Assembly: GCF_040448675.1 (NCBI RefSeq)
Contig: NZ_CP159289.1
Coordinates: 4,075,001 to 4,139,000, forward strand
Origin: Dyadobacter sp. 676
GTDB taxonomy: Bacteria > Bacteroidota > Bacteroidia > Cytophagales > Spirosomataceae
Length of the DNA: 64,000 bases
Direction of reading: 5' to 3'
Of the stretch, positions 45,910 to 55,274 are shown piece by piece; position 1 is the stretch's first letter, and each line of letters begins with the position of its first letter. The notes beneath the pieces were generated by a model. The model was given only the letters and a program-made list of their open reading frames with translations. It was not told the DNA's origin and made no database searches. Made by a program: the position numbers and the translations under genes.

Positions 45910-47226
45910 ATGAAAATTGCAGTAGTAGGAACAGGATACGTTGGTTTGGTGACAGGCACCTGCTTTGCCGAGACAGGCAACCAGGTGACTTGCGTCGATA
46001 TCGATGTCAGAAAGGTGGAACGCCTTCAAAAAGGAGAAATACCCATTTACGAGCCGGGCCTCGACGTGCTTTTCGACCGCAACGTGGCGGAAGGGCGCTT
46101 GTTATTTACTACCAGCCTGGCCGAAGGGATCAAGGATGCGCAGGTGATTTTCCTTGCATTACCAACGCCTCCGGGCGAAGACGGCTCCGCCGATCTTAAA
46201 TATATCCTCAAAGTAGCCGACGACCTGGGGCCGCTCCTGGATCAATATGCGGTGGTCGTCGACAAAAGCACAGTGCCGGTTGGGACAGCCGAAAAAGTAC
46301 AGGCGGCGATTGCGAAAAACGCCAAAGTGGATTTCGACGTGGTATCGAACCCCGAGTTCCTTCGCGAAGGCGTCGCTGTGGAAGATTTTATGAAGCCGGA
46401 CCGCGTGGTAGTCGGTACTACCTCGGAAAAAGCCAAAAAGGTAATGGAGAAATTGTACGCTCCGCTGGTACGCCAGGGCAACCCGGTTATCTTCATGGAC
46501 GAACGGTCCGCCGAAATGACCAAATACGCGGCGAACTCGTTCCTGGCGATGAAAATCACTTTCATGAACGAAATAGCTAACCTTTGCGAAAAAGTTGGTG
46601 CCAATGTGGACGATATTCGCCGGGGCATCGGGACCGACAGCCGCATCGGCAAGCGCTTCCTGTTCGCCGGTATCGGATATGGCGGTAGCTGTTTTCCAAA
46701 GGACGTACAGGCATTGGCAAAAACTTCCGCGGACTACGACTATGATTTTCGCATTCTCAAATCGGTGATGGACGTAAACTACGACCAGAAGAAGAAATTG
46801 CTCCCGATGGTGGAAGGCTATTTCCCCGATGGCTTGAAAGGAAAGACCATCGCGGTCTGGGGATTGGCTTTCAAACCTTATACCGACGATATTCGCGAAG
46901 CGCCGGCATTGGAAAACATCGAAGCATTGCTGGCCGCGGGGGCGAAAGTGACCGCTTACGACCCCGAAGCGATGAACAACGTGAAGGCATTGCTGGGCGA
47001 CAAGGTCACTTTTTGCCATACACCTTACGCGGCGCTCGACGACGCGGATGCGTTGATGATTTTTACCGAATGGCCGCAGTTCCGTACGCCGGAATTTGAA
47101 AAAATGGGTAAACTGCTGAAAAACAAAGTGATTTTCGATGGCAGAAACCTGTACGAACTCGATCAGATGCGCGAAATGGGTTATACCTATTACAGCATCG
47201 GTCGCGAGAAGGTATTGCCGGCCTGA
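45910..47226 (+). CDS. ugd: UDP-glucose 6-dehydrogenase
   Basis: The 438-residue protein has an N-terminal NAD-binding Rossmann motif (VVGTGYVGLVTG), the middle dimer segment and the catalytic Cys261 in GIGYGGSCFPKD. The C-terminal UDP-binding domain contains WGLAFKPYTDDIREAP. It oxidises UDP-glucose twice to UDP-glucuronate in the cytoplasm. The next gene, 35 bases downstream, decarboxylates that product, so the pair makes UDP-xylose for polysaccharides or glycans. Confidence 0.96.
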   Translation: MKIAVVGTGYVGLVTGTCFAETGNQVTCVDIDVRKVERLQKGEIPIYEPGLDVLFDRNVAEGRLLFTTSLAEGIKDAQVIFLALPTPPGEDGSADLKYILKVADDLGPLLDQYAVVVDKSTVPVGTAEKVQAAIAKNAKVDFDVVSNPEFLREGVAVEDFMKPDRVVVGTTSEKAKKVMEKLYAPLVRQGNPVIFMDERSAEMTKYAANSFLAMKITFMNEIANLCEKVGANVDDIRRGIGTDSRIGKRFLFAGIGYGGSCFPKDVQALAKTSADYDYDFRILKSVMDVNYDQKKKLLPMVEGYFPDGLKGKTIAVWGLAFKPYTDDIREAPALENIEALLAAGAKVTAYDPEAMNNVKALLGDKVTFCHTPYAALDDADALMIFTEWPQFRTPEFEKMGKLLKNKVIFDGRNLYELDQMREMGYTYYSIGREKVLPA

Positions 47227-47261
47227 TCATAAATTAGTAAATACTTAACTTACTCATCTTA

Positions 47262-48254
47262 ATGAAACGTGTTTTAATTACGGGAGCAGCAGGTTTCCTG
47301 GGTTCGCACCTCTGCGAGCGTTTTTTGAAGGAGGGAATGTATGTGATCGGGATGGACAACCTGATCACCGGTGATATGCGCAATATCGAACACCTGATGC
47401 CAAACCCTAACTTTGAGTTTTATCATCACGATGTAACCAAATATGTGCACGTACCGGGCGAGCTCGACTACATTATGCACTTCGCATCTCCGGCGAGTCC
47501 GATCGATTACCTGAAAATCCCGATCCAGACGCTCAAAGTAGGTGCAATGGGAACGCATAACCTGCTGGGATTGGCCCGTGCCAAAAAATCACGTTTCATT
47601 ATCGCTTCCACTTCGGAGGTTTACGGCGATCCGCTCGTACACCCGCAGACCGAAGATTACTGGGGCCATGTGAACCCGATCGGGCCACGCGGCTGCTACG
47701 ATGAGGCGAAACGTTATCAGGAGGCGATTACGATGGCATATCACCGCTATCACGGCCTGGAAACCCGCATCGTCCGCATATTTAACACCTACGGCCCCAG
47801 AATGCGCCTCAACGACGGACGGGTGCTGCCTGCTTTTATGGGACAGGCATTGCGTGGCGAGGACATTACCGTGTTCGGCGATGGCACGCAAACGCGTTCA
47901 TTCTGTTATGTGGACGATCTGGTGGAAGGGATTTACCGCCTGCTGATGAGCGACTACTCGTTGCCGGTGAACATCGGTAACCCGATGGAAATCACGATCG
48001 GGCAGTTTGCGGAGGAGATTATCAAGCTGACCGGTACGGATCAGAAGGTAGTTTACAAACCGCTTCCGCAGGACGATCCGAAACAACGCCAGCCGGATAT
48101 TACAAAAGCGAAGGAAGTCCTTGGATGGGAGCCCAAAGTATCGCGCGAAGAAGGTTTGCGCATCACCTACGACTATTTCCGCAGCTTGCCGAAAGAGCGG
48201 TTGTATGAAGAGTCGAATCACCGCGGCTTCGAAGGTTTTAGTGCGAAAAAGTGA
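47262..48254 (+). CDS. uxs: UDP-glucuronate decarboxylase (UDP-xylose synthase)
   Basis: The 330-residue SDR enzyme has the NAD motif [14 protein letters not shown] at the N-terminus and the catalytic Tyr-Lys as [12 protein letters not shown]. Other UXS features are [12 protein letters not shown] and [10 protein letters not shown]. It converts UDP-glucuronate to UDP-xylose. It sits directly behind ugd, giving a two-gene pathway. Xylose would go into exopolysaccharide, O-antigen or protein glycans, and no glycosyltransferase genes lie nearby. The hairpin pair after the gene terminates it. Confidence 0.94.
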   Translation: MKRVLITGAAGFLGSHLCERFLKEGMYVIGMDNLITGDMRNIEHLMPNPNFEFYHHDVTKYVHVPGELDYIMHFASPASPIDYLKIPIQTLKVGAMGTHNLLGLARAKKSRFIIASTSEVYGDPLVHPQTEDYWGHVNPIGPRGCYDEAKRYQEAITMAYHRYHGLETRIVRIFNTYGPRMRLNDGRVLPAFMGQALRGEDITVFGDGTQTRSFCYVDDLVEGIYRLLMSDYSLPVNIGNPMEITIGQFAEEIIKLTGTDQKVVYKPLPQDDPKQRQPDITKAKEVLGWEPKVSREEGLRITYDYFRSLPKERLYEESNHRGFEGFSAKK

Positions 48255-48317
48255 GTTAACTTCGGCAGTCGGCTTTCTAAAAGGTTTGACAGCCGATAGC
48301 CGACAGCCGAAGTTAAC
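48255..48317. repeat. 20-bp inverted repeat overlapping a terminator
   Basis: GTTAACTTCGGCAGTCGGCT (48255-48274) is matched by the inverted arm at 48298-48317 with one mismatch, around a 23-base loop. Its right arm shares five bases with the left arm of the terminator hairpin that starts at 48313, so the two hairpins cannot both form fully. Confidence 0.65.
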
Positions 48318-48357
48318 CAATAAAAAACCCGCATTAAGCGGGTTTTTTATTGGTTAA
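48313..48357. terminator. Bidirectional terminator between uxs and frr
   Basis: A perfect 20-bp inverted repeat (48313-48332 and 48338-48357, core AAAAAACCCGC / GCGGGTTTTTT) closes a 5-base loop. A and T runs form part of the stem, so it can end transcription from both sides. Confidence 0.9.
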
Positions 48358-48372
48358 GGTAGGGAATCAGTC

Positions 48373-48933
48373 TTATACTTCCATGATCTCCTTTTCCTTC
48401 ACGGAGAATATCTGGTCTATTTTGGCGACATAGCTGTCGGTCAGTTTCTGAACACGTTCCTCACTGGATTTTACCAGATCCTCCGACACTCCTTCTTTTG
48501 TCAGCTTACGCAGCGAATTGTTCGCGTCCTGGCGGATGTTGCGAACGTTGATTTTGGCAGTTTCAATTTCGCCTTTCGCACGTTTTACCAGCTCGCGGCG
48601 GCGTTCTTCATTCAATGGGGGAACAGAAATACGGATTATTTCACCGTCGTTGGAAGGTGAAAAGCCAAGGTTACTGTTACGGATCGCCTTTTCGATGTCA
48701 TTGATGATCTTTTTCTCGAAAGGTTTGATAGCCAGTGTCCGTGCGTCGGGCGTATTGATCGTCGCGACGTTCTGGATCGGCGTCATTGAACCATAGTATT
48801 CGATCTGAAGACCTTCCAGCATTTGCGGGGATGCTTTTCCGGCGCGGATTTTACCCAATTCTATAATAAGGTGTTTGATTGCGCCTTCCATGGTATCCTT
48901 GGCGTCGTCCAGATATAATTCTATTTCTTCCAT
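48373..48933 (-). CDS. frr: Ribosome recycling factor
   Basis: The 186-residue protein matches RRF along its full length: GAIKHLIIELGKIRAGKASP at the N-terminus, IQNVATINTPDARTLAIKPF in the middle and a helical C-terminus ending VKEKEIMEV. It releases ribosomes from mRNA after termination. It is the last gene of a minus-strand operon (dus, biotin carrier, pyrH, frr); pyrH-frr adjacency is widely conserved. The gap to pyrH is 23 bases. Confidence 0.97.
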   Translation of the reverse strand: MEEIELYLDDAKDTMEGAIKHLIIELGKIRAGKASPQMLEGLQIEYYGSMTPIQNVATINTPDARTLAIKPFEKKIINDIEKAIRNSNLGFSPSNDGEIIRISVPPLNEERRRELVKRAKGEIETAKINVRNIRQDANNSLRKLTKEGVSEDLVKSSEERVQKLTDSYVAKIDQIFSVKEKEIMEV

Positions 48934-48956
48934 CGTTTTATAGTAAACTGTATTTT

Positions 48957-49679
48957 CTATTTGTTCGAAATCAGGGTCCCGACTTCACCGCCCATTACCA
49001 GGTCATACAGGTTGCCAGGCTTGTTCATGTCGAATACGATGATCGGCAGATCATTTTCCTTACATAACGTAAATGCGGTAAGGTCCATAATCTTGAGATT
49101 TTTAGACAAAGCTTCGTCAAATGTAAGCTGGGAATATTTGGTCGCGTTCGGGTCTTTCTCGGGATCGGCGGTGTAAACGCCGTCCACACGGGTACCTTTC
49201 AAGACCACCTCCGATTCTGATTCGATGGCGCGGAGGCCGGCTGTGGTGTCGGTTGTGAAGTAGGGGTTACCGGTGCCCGCTCCGAAAATCACCACACGGC
49301 CCTTTTCGAGGTGGCGAATGGCGCGGCGGCGGATCAATGGCTCGCAAACCTGCTCCATTTTAATCGCCGACATCAGGCGGGTATTCACCCCGTGTTTTTC
49401 CAGCGAGCTCTGGATCGCCATGCCGTTGATAACGGTCGCGAGCATACCCATATGGTCACCCTGAACCCGGTCGATCCCTGATTTTTCCACGGAAGCCCCG
49501 CGGAATATATTTCCACCACCAATTACAATTGCAACCTGCACACCTACCTCGGTAATCCTTTTGATTTCCCTGGCATAATTATCGAGAATGTTGAAGTCGA
49601 TGACCTGGGCTTTGTCGCCCCCGTTGAGTGCTTCTCCGCTGAGTTTCAGTAATAAACGTTTGTATTTTGGTTCCGGCAT
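48957..49679 (-). CDS. pyrH: UMP kinase
   Basis: The 240-residue protein begins [15 protein letters not shown] and has [20 protein letters not shown] and [15 protein letters not shown], all characteristic of bacterial UMP kinase of the amino acid kinase fold. It phosphorylates UMP to UDP. It lies between the biotin carrier gene and frr on the minus strand, in the common pyrH-frr pair. Confidence 0.97.
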   Translation of the reverse strand: MPEPKYKRLLLKLSGEALNGGDKAQVIDFNILDNYAREIKRITEVGVQVAIVIGGGNIFRGASVEKSGIDRVQGDHMGMLATVINGMAIQSSLEKHGVNTRLMSAIKMEQVCEPLIRRRAIRHLEKGRVVIFGAGTGNPYFTTDTTAGLRAIESESEVVLKGTRVDGVYTADPEKDPNATKYSQLTFDEALSKNLKIMDLTAFTLCKENDLPIIVFDMNKPGNLYDLVMGGEVGTLISNK

Positions 49680-49741
49680 GGTTGTGATGTGGTGTTTTGA
49701 TCCGTAAAAATAAGCGGACGAACCTCAGATTCACAAGTTAT

Positions 49742-50269
49742 TTAATGAAACTCCAATAATACCTGGTTTTTTTCCACAATCTGTCCGGGCGTCACTTTCA
49801 GCGATTTAATGACCCCGCTGCCGGATGATTTGATCACGTTTTCCATCTTCATCGCCACCAGCACGAGCAGGTTGTCGCCTTTGGCAATGCTGTCGCCTTC
49901 GGCCACATTAATGGACTGGATCAGGCCCGGCATAGGGGCTTTTACATTGTTGATCTTTTGGCTGGAAGCGTTCTGCATTCCCATTTTTTCGAGCAGCAAA
50001 TCGAGGTCGTCCCTGGTCGTGGTATGGTAATGCTGCCCGTTGATGAGCAAATGCGTCGTTTTTCCGGCCGGGTTACGGTCGATGACCTCGATATTGTAGG
50101 ATCTGTTGTTCCGGATCACGTGGAAGCGGTTCTCGCCGAGCGCCACAATGTCGCCTTCAAATGCATTTCCATCGATAAACCAGCCTTCTTTTCGCCACTC
50201 GATCTCAAATGCCCTGCCATTCTCCGGCTGGTCGGCCTGCGGCTTGTTTCCCACATTTACTTTCAGCAT
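49742..50269 (-). CDS. Biotin carboxyl carrier protein (acyl-CoA carboxylase subunit)
   Basis: The 175-residue protein has a C-terminal biotinyl domain (about 105-175) with the biotin-accepting Lys in LVAMKMENVIKSSG. The N-terminus is a beta-rich linker, not the Pro/Ala-rich type of AccB. It resembles the separate carrier subunits of propionyl-CoA or oxaloacetate-type carboxylases; AMKM and no other enzyme domain are seen. Its start overlaps the end of the dus gene by 7 bases, and pyrH follows 62 bases later. The carboxylase it serves is not in this window. Confidence 0.88.
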   Translation of the reverse strand: MLKVNVGNKPQADQPENGRAFEIEWRKEGWFIDGNAFEGDIVALGENRFHVIRNNRSYNIEVIDRNPAGKTTHLLINGQHYHTTTRDDLDLLLEKMGMQNASSQKINNVKAPMPGLIQSINVAEGDSIAKGDNLLVLVAMKMENVIKSSGSGVIKSLKVTPGQIVEKNQVLLEFH

Positions 50270-51252
50270 ACCATTTCGCTGTAATCGTTCGAAATTTCTT
50301 TCAGGATGCTGTCGAGTTCATCGAATGTAGGCGCTTCCACCAGGCGCATTCTGTAAGGTTTGAAGTGTTCCAACCCTTTGAAATAATTGGTATAATGCCT
50401 TCTCATTTCAAAAACACCCGCTACCGGTCCTTTCCAGCGGATCGAGAATTCCAGGTGCCTGCGGCAAACGTCCACACGCTGCTCCATGGTCGGTGGCGGC
50501 AACTTTTCGCCGGTTTTGAGGTAATGCTTGATCTCGTTGAATATCCAGGGGTTACCGATGGTCGCACGGCCGATCATGATGCCATCGACGCCATATCTGT
50601 TTTTGTATTCCAATGCCTTTTCGGGCGTGTCGACATCGCCATTACCGAAAATGGGGATCGTAATGCGCGGGTTTTCCTTCACTTTCGCAATCAGCGACCA
50701 GTCGGCGGAGCCTTTGTACATCTGCACGCGCGTGCGGCCGTGGATAGACAACGCCTTGATGCCGATATCCTGCAAACGCTCCGCTACCTCCTCGATGTTC
50801 TTCGTATTGTCGTCCCAGCCGAGGCGCGTTTTTACCGTCACAGGCAAATGTGTCGATTTGATTACGGATTCCGTCATTCTGACCATTTTGGGAATATCCT
50901 GCAATAATGCAGCGCCCGCACCGCGGCATGCGACATTCTTCACCGGACAGCCATAGTTGATATCGATCAGGTCGGGGTTCACACGGGAGGCGATTTCCGC
51001 GCATGAGCCCATCGTTTCCACATCGCTGCCGAAAAGCTGGATGCCGATGGGGCGTTCGTATTCAAAAATATCCAGTTTCTGAACGCTTTTGGCCGCGTCG
51101 CGAATAAGCCCCTCCGACGATACGAATTCGGTGTACATCAGGTCAGCGCCGTTTTCCTTGCAAACCGCGCGGAACGGCGGATCGCTCACGTCCTCCATCG
51201 GAGCAAGCAGCAGGGGAAAATCGCTCAGTTCTATATTTCCAATCTTAACCAT
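50263..51252 (-). CDS. dusB: tRNA-dihydrouridine synthase (DusB type)
   Basis: The 329-residue TIM-barrel flavoprotein shows LLAPMEDVSDPPFRAVCKEN at the N-terminus and the catalytic Cys segment YGCPVKNVACRGAG. KTRLGWDD and GNGDVDTPEKALEY are further family signatures. It reduces uridines in the D-loop of tRNA. The gene is the first of a minus-strand operon, overlapping the biotin carrier gene by 7 bases. Sub-family assignment (DusB) is by overall similarity to the common bacterial form. Confidence 0.92.
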   Translation of the reverse strand: MVKIGNIELSDFPLLLAPMEDVSDPPFRAVCKENGADLMYTEFVSSEGLIRDAAKSVQKLDIFEYERPIGIQLFGSDVETMGSCAEIASRVNPDLIDINYGCPVKNVACRGAGAALLQDIPKMVRMTESVIKSTHLPVTVKTRLGWDDNTKNIEEVAERLQDIGIKALSIHGRTRVQMYKGSADWSLIAKVKENPRITIPIFGNGDVDTPEKALEYKNRYGVDGIMIGRATIGNPWIFNEIKHYLKTGEKLPPPTMEQRVDVCRRHLEFSIRWKGPVAGVFEMRRHYTNYFKGLEHFKPYRMRLVEAPTFDELDSILKEISNDYSEMVC

Positions 51253-51366
51253 AATCCTTCATCTCCGCTTCGTAGTAATACGCACCCGAACGGTAAGTCC
51301 TCGCCCGGGCGGGTTTACGAAGCCCTTATTTATAAATTGATAATAAACTGTAAATTTACACCAATT

Positions 51367-52332
51367 ATGCAAAATAGTAACCCGAATCTGGTTGTTTCCC
51401 GCGTACCCGGCACCTGGGGCAGTTTACTGGTATTGGTAGGTTTCATGCTGATAGGCATGGCAGTAGGCAACGTGCTCGCGGTAATGGCACTGGCCATCTA
51501 CCTCCATGCCGATACCGAAAGCGTAACGGCGCTGCTGACCCGGCTTTTTGCCGAACCCGAAAAAATACCAGACGGATGGAATGCATTGATGATCATGCAG
51601 GGTACGGTCCATTTCTTTTCCTACCTGCTTCCAACGCTCATTTACTGGTTCTATATCGAACGCCGTACGATCGGGCAGTTCAGCGCCGACCGTCGGCCGG
51701 CCTGGCCCATTTGGGTGCTGGCATTCGTTCTGGTACTCGCGTTTATCCCGGTGAACAGCAAGTTTATCGAATGGAACGCGGCGATGGAACTGCCCGATGC
51801 GTTGTCGGGACTGGAAAAGTGGATGCGGGACAAGGAGGACCAGTTGTCGGTGATGACCGAGTTCCTGACTAGCTACAAGAGTTTCGGTCAATTGCTGATC
51901 GCATTGTTTGTCGTAACACTCCTTCCGGCGCTTGGCGAGGAGGCGCTTTTTCGTGGTGTGGTGCAAACGAAGCTTTTTCGCGAATTGCGCAATATACATG
52001 TCGCTATATGGCTTTCGGCCGCTGTTTTCAGTGCTATCCATTTCCAGTTTTATGGTTTTCTGCCGCGGATGATGCTTGGTGCATTGTTCGGCTATCTGTA
52101 TTACTGGACCGGGAATTTGTGGGTCGCCGTGCTTGCTCATTTTGTGAATAACGGCTTCGTGCTGGTAATGATGTACTTGCACAATATCGGCGCGGTGGAG
52201 ATCAACATCGAGGAAGCCAAATCGATGCCGTTCATACTCATTCTCGCTTCGCTGGTAGTTTCGGCCACCATTCTCGGGGTGATCAGAAGGAACGGGCACG
52301 AGGGGCGAACCGGCCTCCCGCATAACTTTTAA
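51367..52332 (+). CDS. CPBP family intramembrane metalloprotease
   Basis: Starting at the ATG at 51367 the protein has 321 residues and about eight membrane helices. The CPBP (Abi) motifs are present: GEEALFRGVVQTKLF (EExxxR), FSAIHFQFY (second His motif) and a last HFVNNG motif. It is related to prenyl-protein protease Rce1-like membrane enzymes that cleave within the bilayer. It is followed closely by the DUF2007 gene and cdsA on the same strand. The substrate is unknown. Confidence 0.9.
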   Translation: MQNSNPNLVVSRVPGTWGSLLVLVGFMLIGMAVGNVLAVMALAIYLHADTESVTALLTRLFAEPEKIPDGWNALMIMQGTVHFFSYLLPTLIYWFYIERRTIGQFSADRRPAWPIWVLAFVLVLAFIPVNSKFIEWNAAMELPDALSGLEKWMRDKEDQLSVMTEFLTSYKSFGQLLIALFVVTLLPALGEEALFRGVVQTKLFRELRNIHVAIWLSAAVFSAIHFQFYGFLPRMMLGALFGYLYYWTGNLWVAVLAHFVNNGFVLVMMYLHNIGAVEINIEEAKSMPFILILASLVVSATILGVIRRNGHEGRTGLPHNF

Positions 52333-52355
52333 GATATTTTAACATTTCAAAAATA

Positions 52356-52577
52356 ATGGAGGAGAATTGGGCGAGAGCCTACCAGAGCGGACAGGCCATC
52401 CGGGCGGAAATAGCCCGCGAAATTTTGGAACAGAACGGAATCGCGGCGGTGATCGTGAACAAGCAGGACACCAGTTACCCGATCTTCGGAAACTTTGAAG
52501 TCCACGTGCCCGCGGCCGATCTGGAAAAGGCCCAAACCATACTGACGAATGAAGAAGCGTTTAAACAATCTGAGTAA
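52356..52577 (+). CDS. DUF2007 domain protein
   Basis: This small protein of 73 residues has the DUF2007 pattern: an alpha/beta fold with RAEIAREILEQNGIAAVIVN and a short conserved strand (GNFEVHVPAADLEKAQTIL). It is soluble and has no known enzymatic role. It sits 23 bases after the CPBP protease gene and overlaps the start of cdsA by 29 bases, so it is translated with them. Confidence 0.85.
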   Translation: MEENWARAYQSGQAIRAEIAREILEQNGIAAVIVNKQDTSYPIFGNFEVHVPAADLEKAQTILTNEEAFKQSE

Positions 52578-53382
52578 TTTACAACAAAGGACTATTACCG
52601 GACTTGCAGGCGTAATTGTCATTATCGGTTGCATTTTATACAGCGAATGGTCGTTTTTACTGCTTTTCTGCGCCATCAGCTCCCTTACGCAGCTTGAATT
52701 TTATAAACTGCTCGGCCTCGACGGCAACCAGCCGCTTACCTATTATGGCACGTTCTGTGGCACAGTCATGATACTTCTTGCGTATTTGATTGAGCAGGAC
52801 ATTGTACCGTTTGAAAATTACTTCATTATCAGCCCGTTGCTGTCGATGATCTTTTTTATCAAACTCTACAAAAAGAACGACCTGAAACCCTTTACGAACA
52901 TCGGGTTTACATTCCTGGGTATTATTTACGTGGCGTTGCCGTTCGCACTGATCATCGTGATGGCCCTGCGCGGCGGGCGTTACAACTACGAAATCGTACT
53001 GGGGAGCCTGTTGCTGCTTTGGGCATCGGATATAGGCGGGTATTTTGCCGGTACGAAGTTTGGCAAAAGGAAGTTGTTCGAACGCATTTCACCCAAGAAG
53101 TCCTGGGAAGGCTCGATGGGCAGCGCGGTGTTCGCCGGGATTATCGCATTTGCGCTGGGGCATTATTTCCGTACCTTCGAGCCGTGGAAATGGTATTGCA
53201 TCGGCGCCATTATCGTGGTGGTAGGCACTTACGGAGATCTGGTGGAGTCGTTGTTCAAGAGGAGTATCGCTATCAAAGACTCGGGAAGCAGTATTCCCGG
53301 CCATGGCGGCTTTCTCGACCGTTTCGACGGACTATTGCTCTCGGCACCATTTATTGTGACATTTTTAAAGTTATTTTCCTGA
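52549..53382 (+). CDS. cdsA: Phosphatidate cytidylyltransferase
   Basis: The 277-residue protein has about seven membrane helices and the CDP-alcohol family C-terminal motif SLFKRSIAIKDSGSSIPGHG followed by GFLDRFDGL. It makes CDP-diacylglycerol from phosphatidic acid and CTP, the precursor of phospholipids. Its start overlaps the DUF2007 gene. The length is normal. Confidence 0.95.
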   Translation: MKKRLNNLSNLQQRTITGLAGVIVIIGCILYSEWSFLLLFCAISSLTQLEFYKLLGLDGNQPLTYYGTFCGTVMILLAYLIEQDIVPFENYFIISPLLSMIFFIKLYKKNDLKPFTNIGFTFLGIIYVALPFALIIVMALRGGRYNYEIVLGSLLLLWASDIGGYFAGTKFGKRKLFERISPKKSWEGSMGSAVFAGIIAFALGHYFRTFEPWKWYCIGAIIVVVGTYGDLVESLFKRSIAIKDSGSSIPGHGGFLDRFDGLLLSAPFIVTFLKLFS

Positions 53383-53550
53383 GTGAAACGGCTTTGTATA
53401 AAATGCAGGGCAATGACCGGTTACTCGGGGCGTTTGTAAAATAAGGAACGGAATTTTTACAAGCTTGCGGCAGACACTATTTGAAGGGAAATTTATCATC
53501 GTGCTAATCTAAGCTACCGGGCGGTTGTTCCGGGGCGTAATCTGGAAGGA

Positions 53551-54375
53551 ATGAAACGGAGTTTTTTAATATTTTTCCTGGTGCTTGCGGGAATGTTGTG
53601 CGGGCGGGAAGCATTTGCTCAGGGTGAACAGAAGGCCATTATCTTCTCCGGCGTGGTGGTGGGAGGTAAAACAACCGAGCGTTTGCCGGGCGCCACCATT
53701 TTTATCGTAAACGCCGGCCGGGGGACGCTAGCGAAAAGCGACGGTTCTTTCACGATCCCGGTTTTTCCGGGTGATAGCATCGTGTTCAGCTATGTGGGTT
53801 ACAAGAAGCAGTACCACGTTGTACCGAGAAACTATAATTCTGAACTCTATTCGGCGATTGTTGCATTACGCGAAGATGTGGTAACCCTTTCCGGCGTCAC
53901 CATTTACCCATATTCCACCGAGGAAGAATTTAAAAAGGCTTTCCTTGCATTGAAACTGCCCGATCAGGCCGACCGGGATGCTTTGGCGAAAAGTACCGAT
54001 CCGGATTACATCAACCGGCTGGCGGCTCAGATGCCCAACAATGCGCAGACCAACTACCGATATTCGATGGATCAGCTGATGTTCGGACGCGAATCGGCGG
54101 CTAATAAAGGTTTTGCGACGAGCTTCCCGTTCCTGAACCCGTTTGCTTGGGCGAAATTTATCAAGTCTGTTAAAAACGGGGATTTGAAGCAAAAGGATTG
54201 GAGCAAAGAACTGAATGCGACCCCGCGCGAAAATATTACCAAGCAGGACTTCATCACGCCGAGTCCAGGCGAAACGGAGGCTGCGAGAAAACGGGGGGGG
54301 ACTAACCGATCGCCGGTCCGAATCTCTTCAATTGCAGATCATTGCCGTCGAACGCGGCATAATGCTGCTGGGTGA
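53551..54375 (+). CDS. Exported protein with carboxypeptidase-like regulatory domain; end probably frame-altered
   Basis: The protein has a signal peptide (CGREAFAQ) and a beta-sandwich domain of the CarboxypepD_reg type (GATIFIVNAGRGTLAKSDGS, about 50-69), as found at the start of many TonB receptors. No receptor barrel follows. The body ends in a hydrophilic stretch (QDFITPSPGETEAARKRGG). A run of eight G (54293-54300) precedes 26 further residues that read against the opposing lpxH gene. With nine G the frame would stop at once (RGGD-stop). The tail as written is therefore doubtful. Function unknown. Confidence 0.7.
   Translation: MKRSFLIFFLVLAGMLCGREAFAQGEQKAIIFSGVVVGGKTTERLPGATIFIVNAGRGTLAKSDGSFTIPVFPGDSIVFSYVGYKKQYHVVPRNYNSELYSAIVALREDVVTLSGVTIYPYSTEEEFKKAFLALKLPDQADRDALAKSTDPDYINRLAAQMPNNAQTNYRYSMDQLMFGRESAANKGFATSFPFLNPFAWAKFIKSVKNGDLKQKDWSKELNATPRENITKQDFITPSPGETEAARKRGGTNRSPVRISSIADHCRRTRHNAAG
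54293..54300 (+). repeat. Run of eight G at the end of the 53551 gene
   Basis: Eight G in a row lie just before the end of the convergent lpxH gene. Adding one G would end the plus-strand frame at an immediate TAA. Like the tamB run, it is a candidate slippage site or miscount. Confidence 0.7.
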
Positions 54376-55111
54376 CCCACTCGCCCAGGTTGATATAGCG
54401 CGACTGTGCGTTGACCTGCATATCCAGTACCAGATGCCGGTGCCCGAAAACGTAAAAGTCGTGATGCTGCGAGGCTTCGACTTCCCGGCAGTATTGAAAC
54501 AGCCACTCGTTATCCGCACCGAGAAAGCGCTCTTCGCCTTTGTTCACATTGGCCAAACGGCTGCGTCTCGACCATTCGGAAGCAATCCACATGCCCACAT
54601 CCGGATGCACCACGCGGAACAGCCACTGGAAAAAGCTGTTTTCAAATACCTTTTTCAGAAACTTATAGGTATGGTCTCCCGGGCCGAGGCCATCGCCATG
54701 ACCTACGAGCAGCTTCTTCTCGCCGGACCCGGCCCTGATCGAAAAACTTACAGGGTTCCGGTAAATCGGTGCGCCGAGCTCTTCGGTCAGGTAGCCCGAC
54801 ATCCACATGTCGTGGTTGCCGGTGAAGACGACTAGCTCGATACCTTCGTCGGCCAATTCGGCCAGCTTGCCCAGCAAACGCACAAAGCCTTTTGGAATGG
54901 CACGGTTGTATTCAAACCAGAAGTCAAAAATATCGCCTACCAGGAAAATCGTCTGCGCATCGTGCCGGATCGATTCTAGCCAGCTTACAATGCGTTTCTC
55001 GCGCTCGCGACTGGCAGAGGCGGTGGGGACTCCCAGGTGAAAGTCCGACGAAAAGTAAATGCGGCGGCCGGGTGCGAGCGTAATGGTTTTTTGCTGGAAC
55101 GAAAGACTCAT
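54302..55111 (-). CDS. lpxH: UDP-2,3-diacylglucosamine diphosphatase LpxH
   Basis: The 269-residue metallophosphoesterase starts at the ATG at 55111. It has DFHLG, GDIFDFW, GNHD, GHGDGLGPGDHTYKF and HRH, the metal-binding motifs of LpxH-type enzymes. It removes UMP from UDP-2,3-diacyl-GlcN in lipid A synthesis, on the cytoplasmic side of the membrane. It stands away from the lpxD-lpxC/fabZ-lpxA operon in this genome. An ATG at 55135 would add eight residues. Confidence 0.9.
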   Translation of the reverse strand: MSLSFQQKTITLAPGRRIYFSSDFHLGVPTASASREREKRIVSWLESIRHDAQTIFLVGDIFDFWFEYNRAIPKGFVRLLGKLAELADEGIELVVFTGNHDMWMSGYLTEELGAPIYRNPVSFSIRAGSGEKKLLVGHGDGLGPGDHTYKFLKKVFENSFFQWLFRVVHPDVGMWIASEWSRRSRLANVNKGEERFLGADNEWLFQYCREVEASQHHDFYVFGHRHLVLDMQVNAQSRYINLGEWVTQQHYAAFDGNDLQLKRFGPAIG

Positions 55112-55274
55112 GTAGATATGGCAAATGCGCCGCAATTTACGATGTTCGGCGGAAATGCTTGCAAAAGGGTTGTTTCAGGCTCCCGATCGTGACATGGCAG
55201 GACGGAAATCGGAGCGGTGGTATGGTTTTTCGATGTGCTATTTCTAGCTTGCATTCATTTTAAAGAACTGCCAA

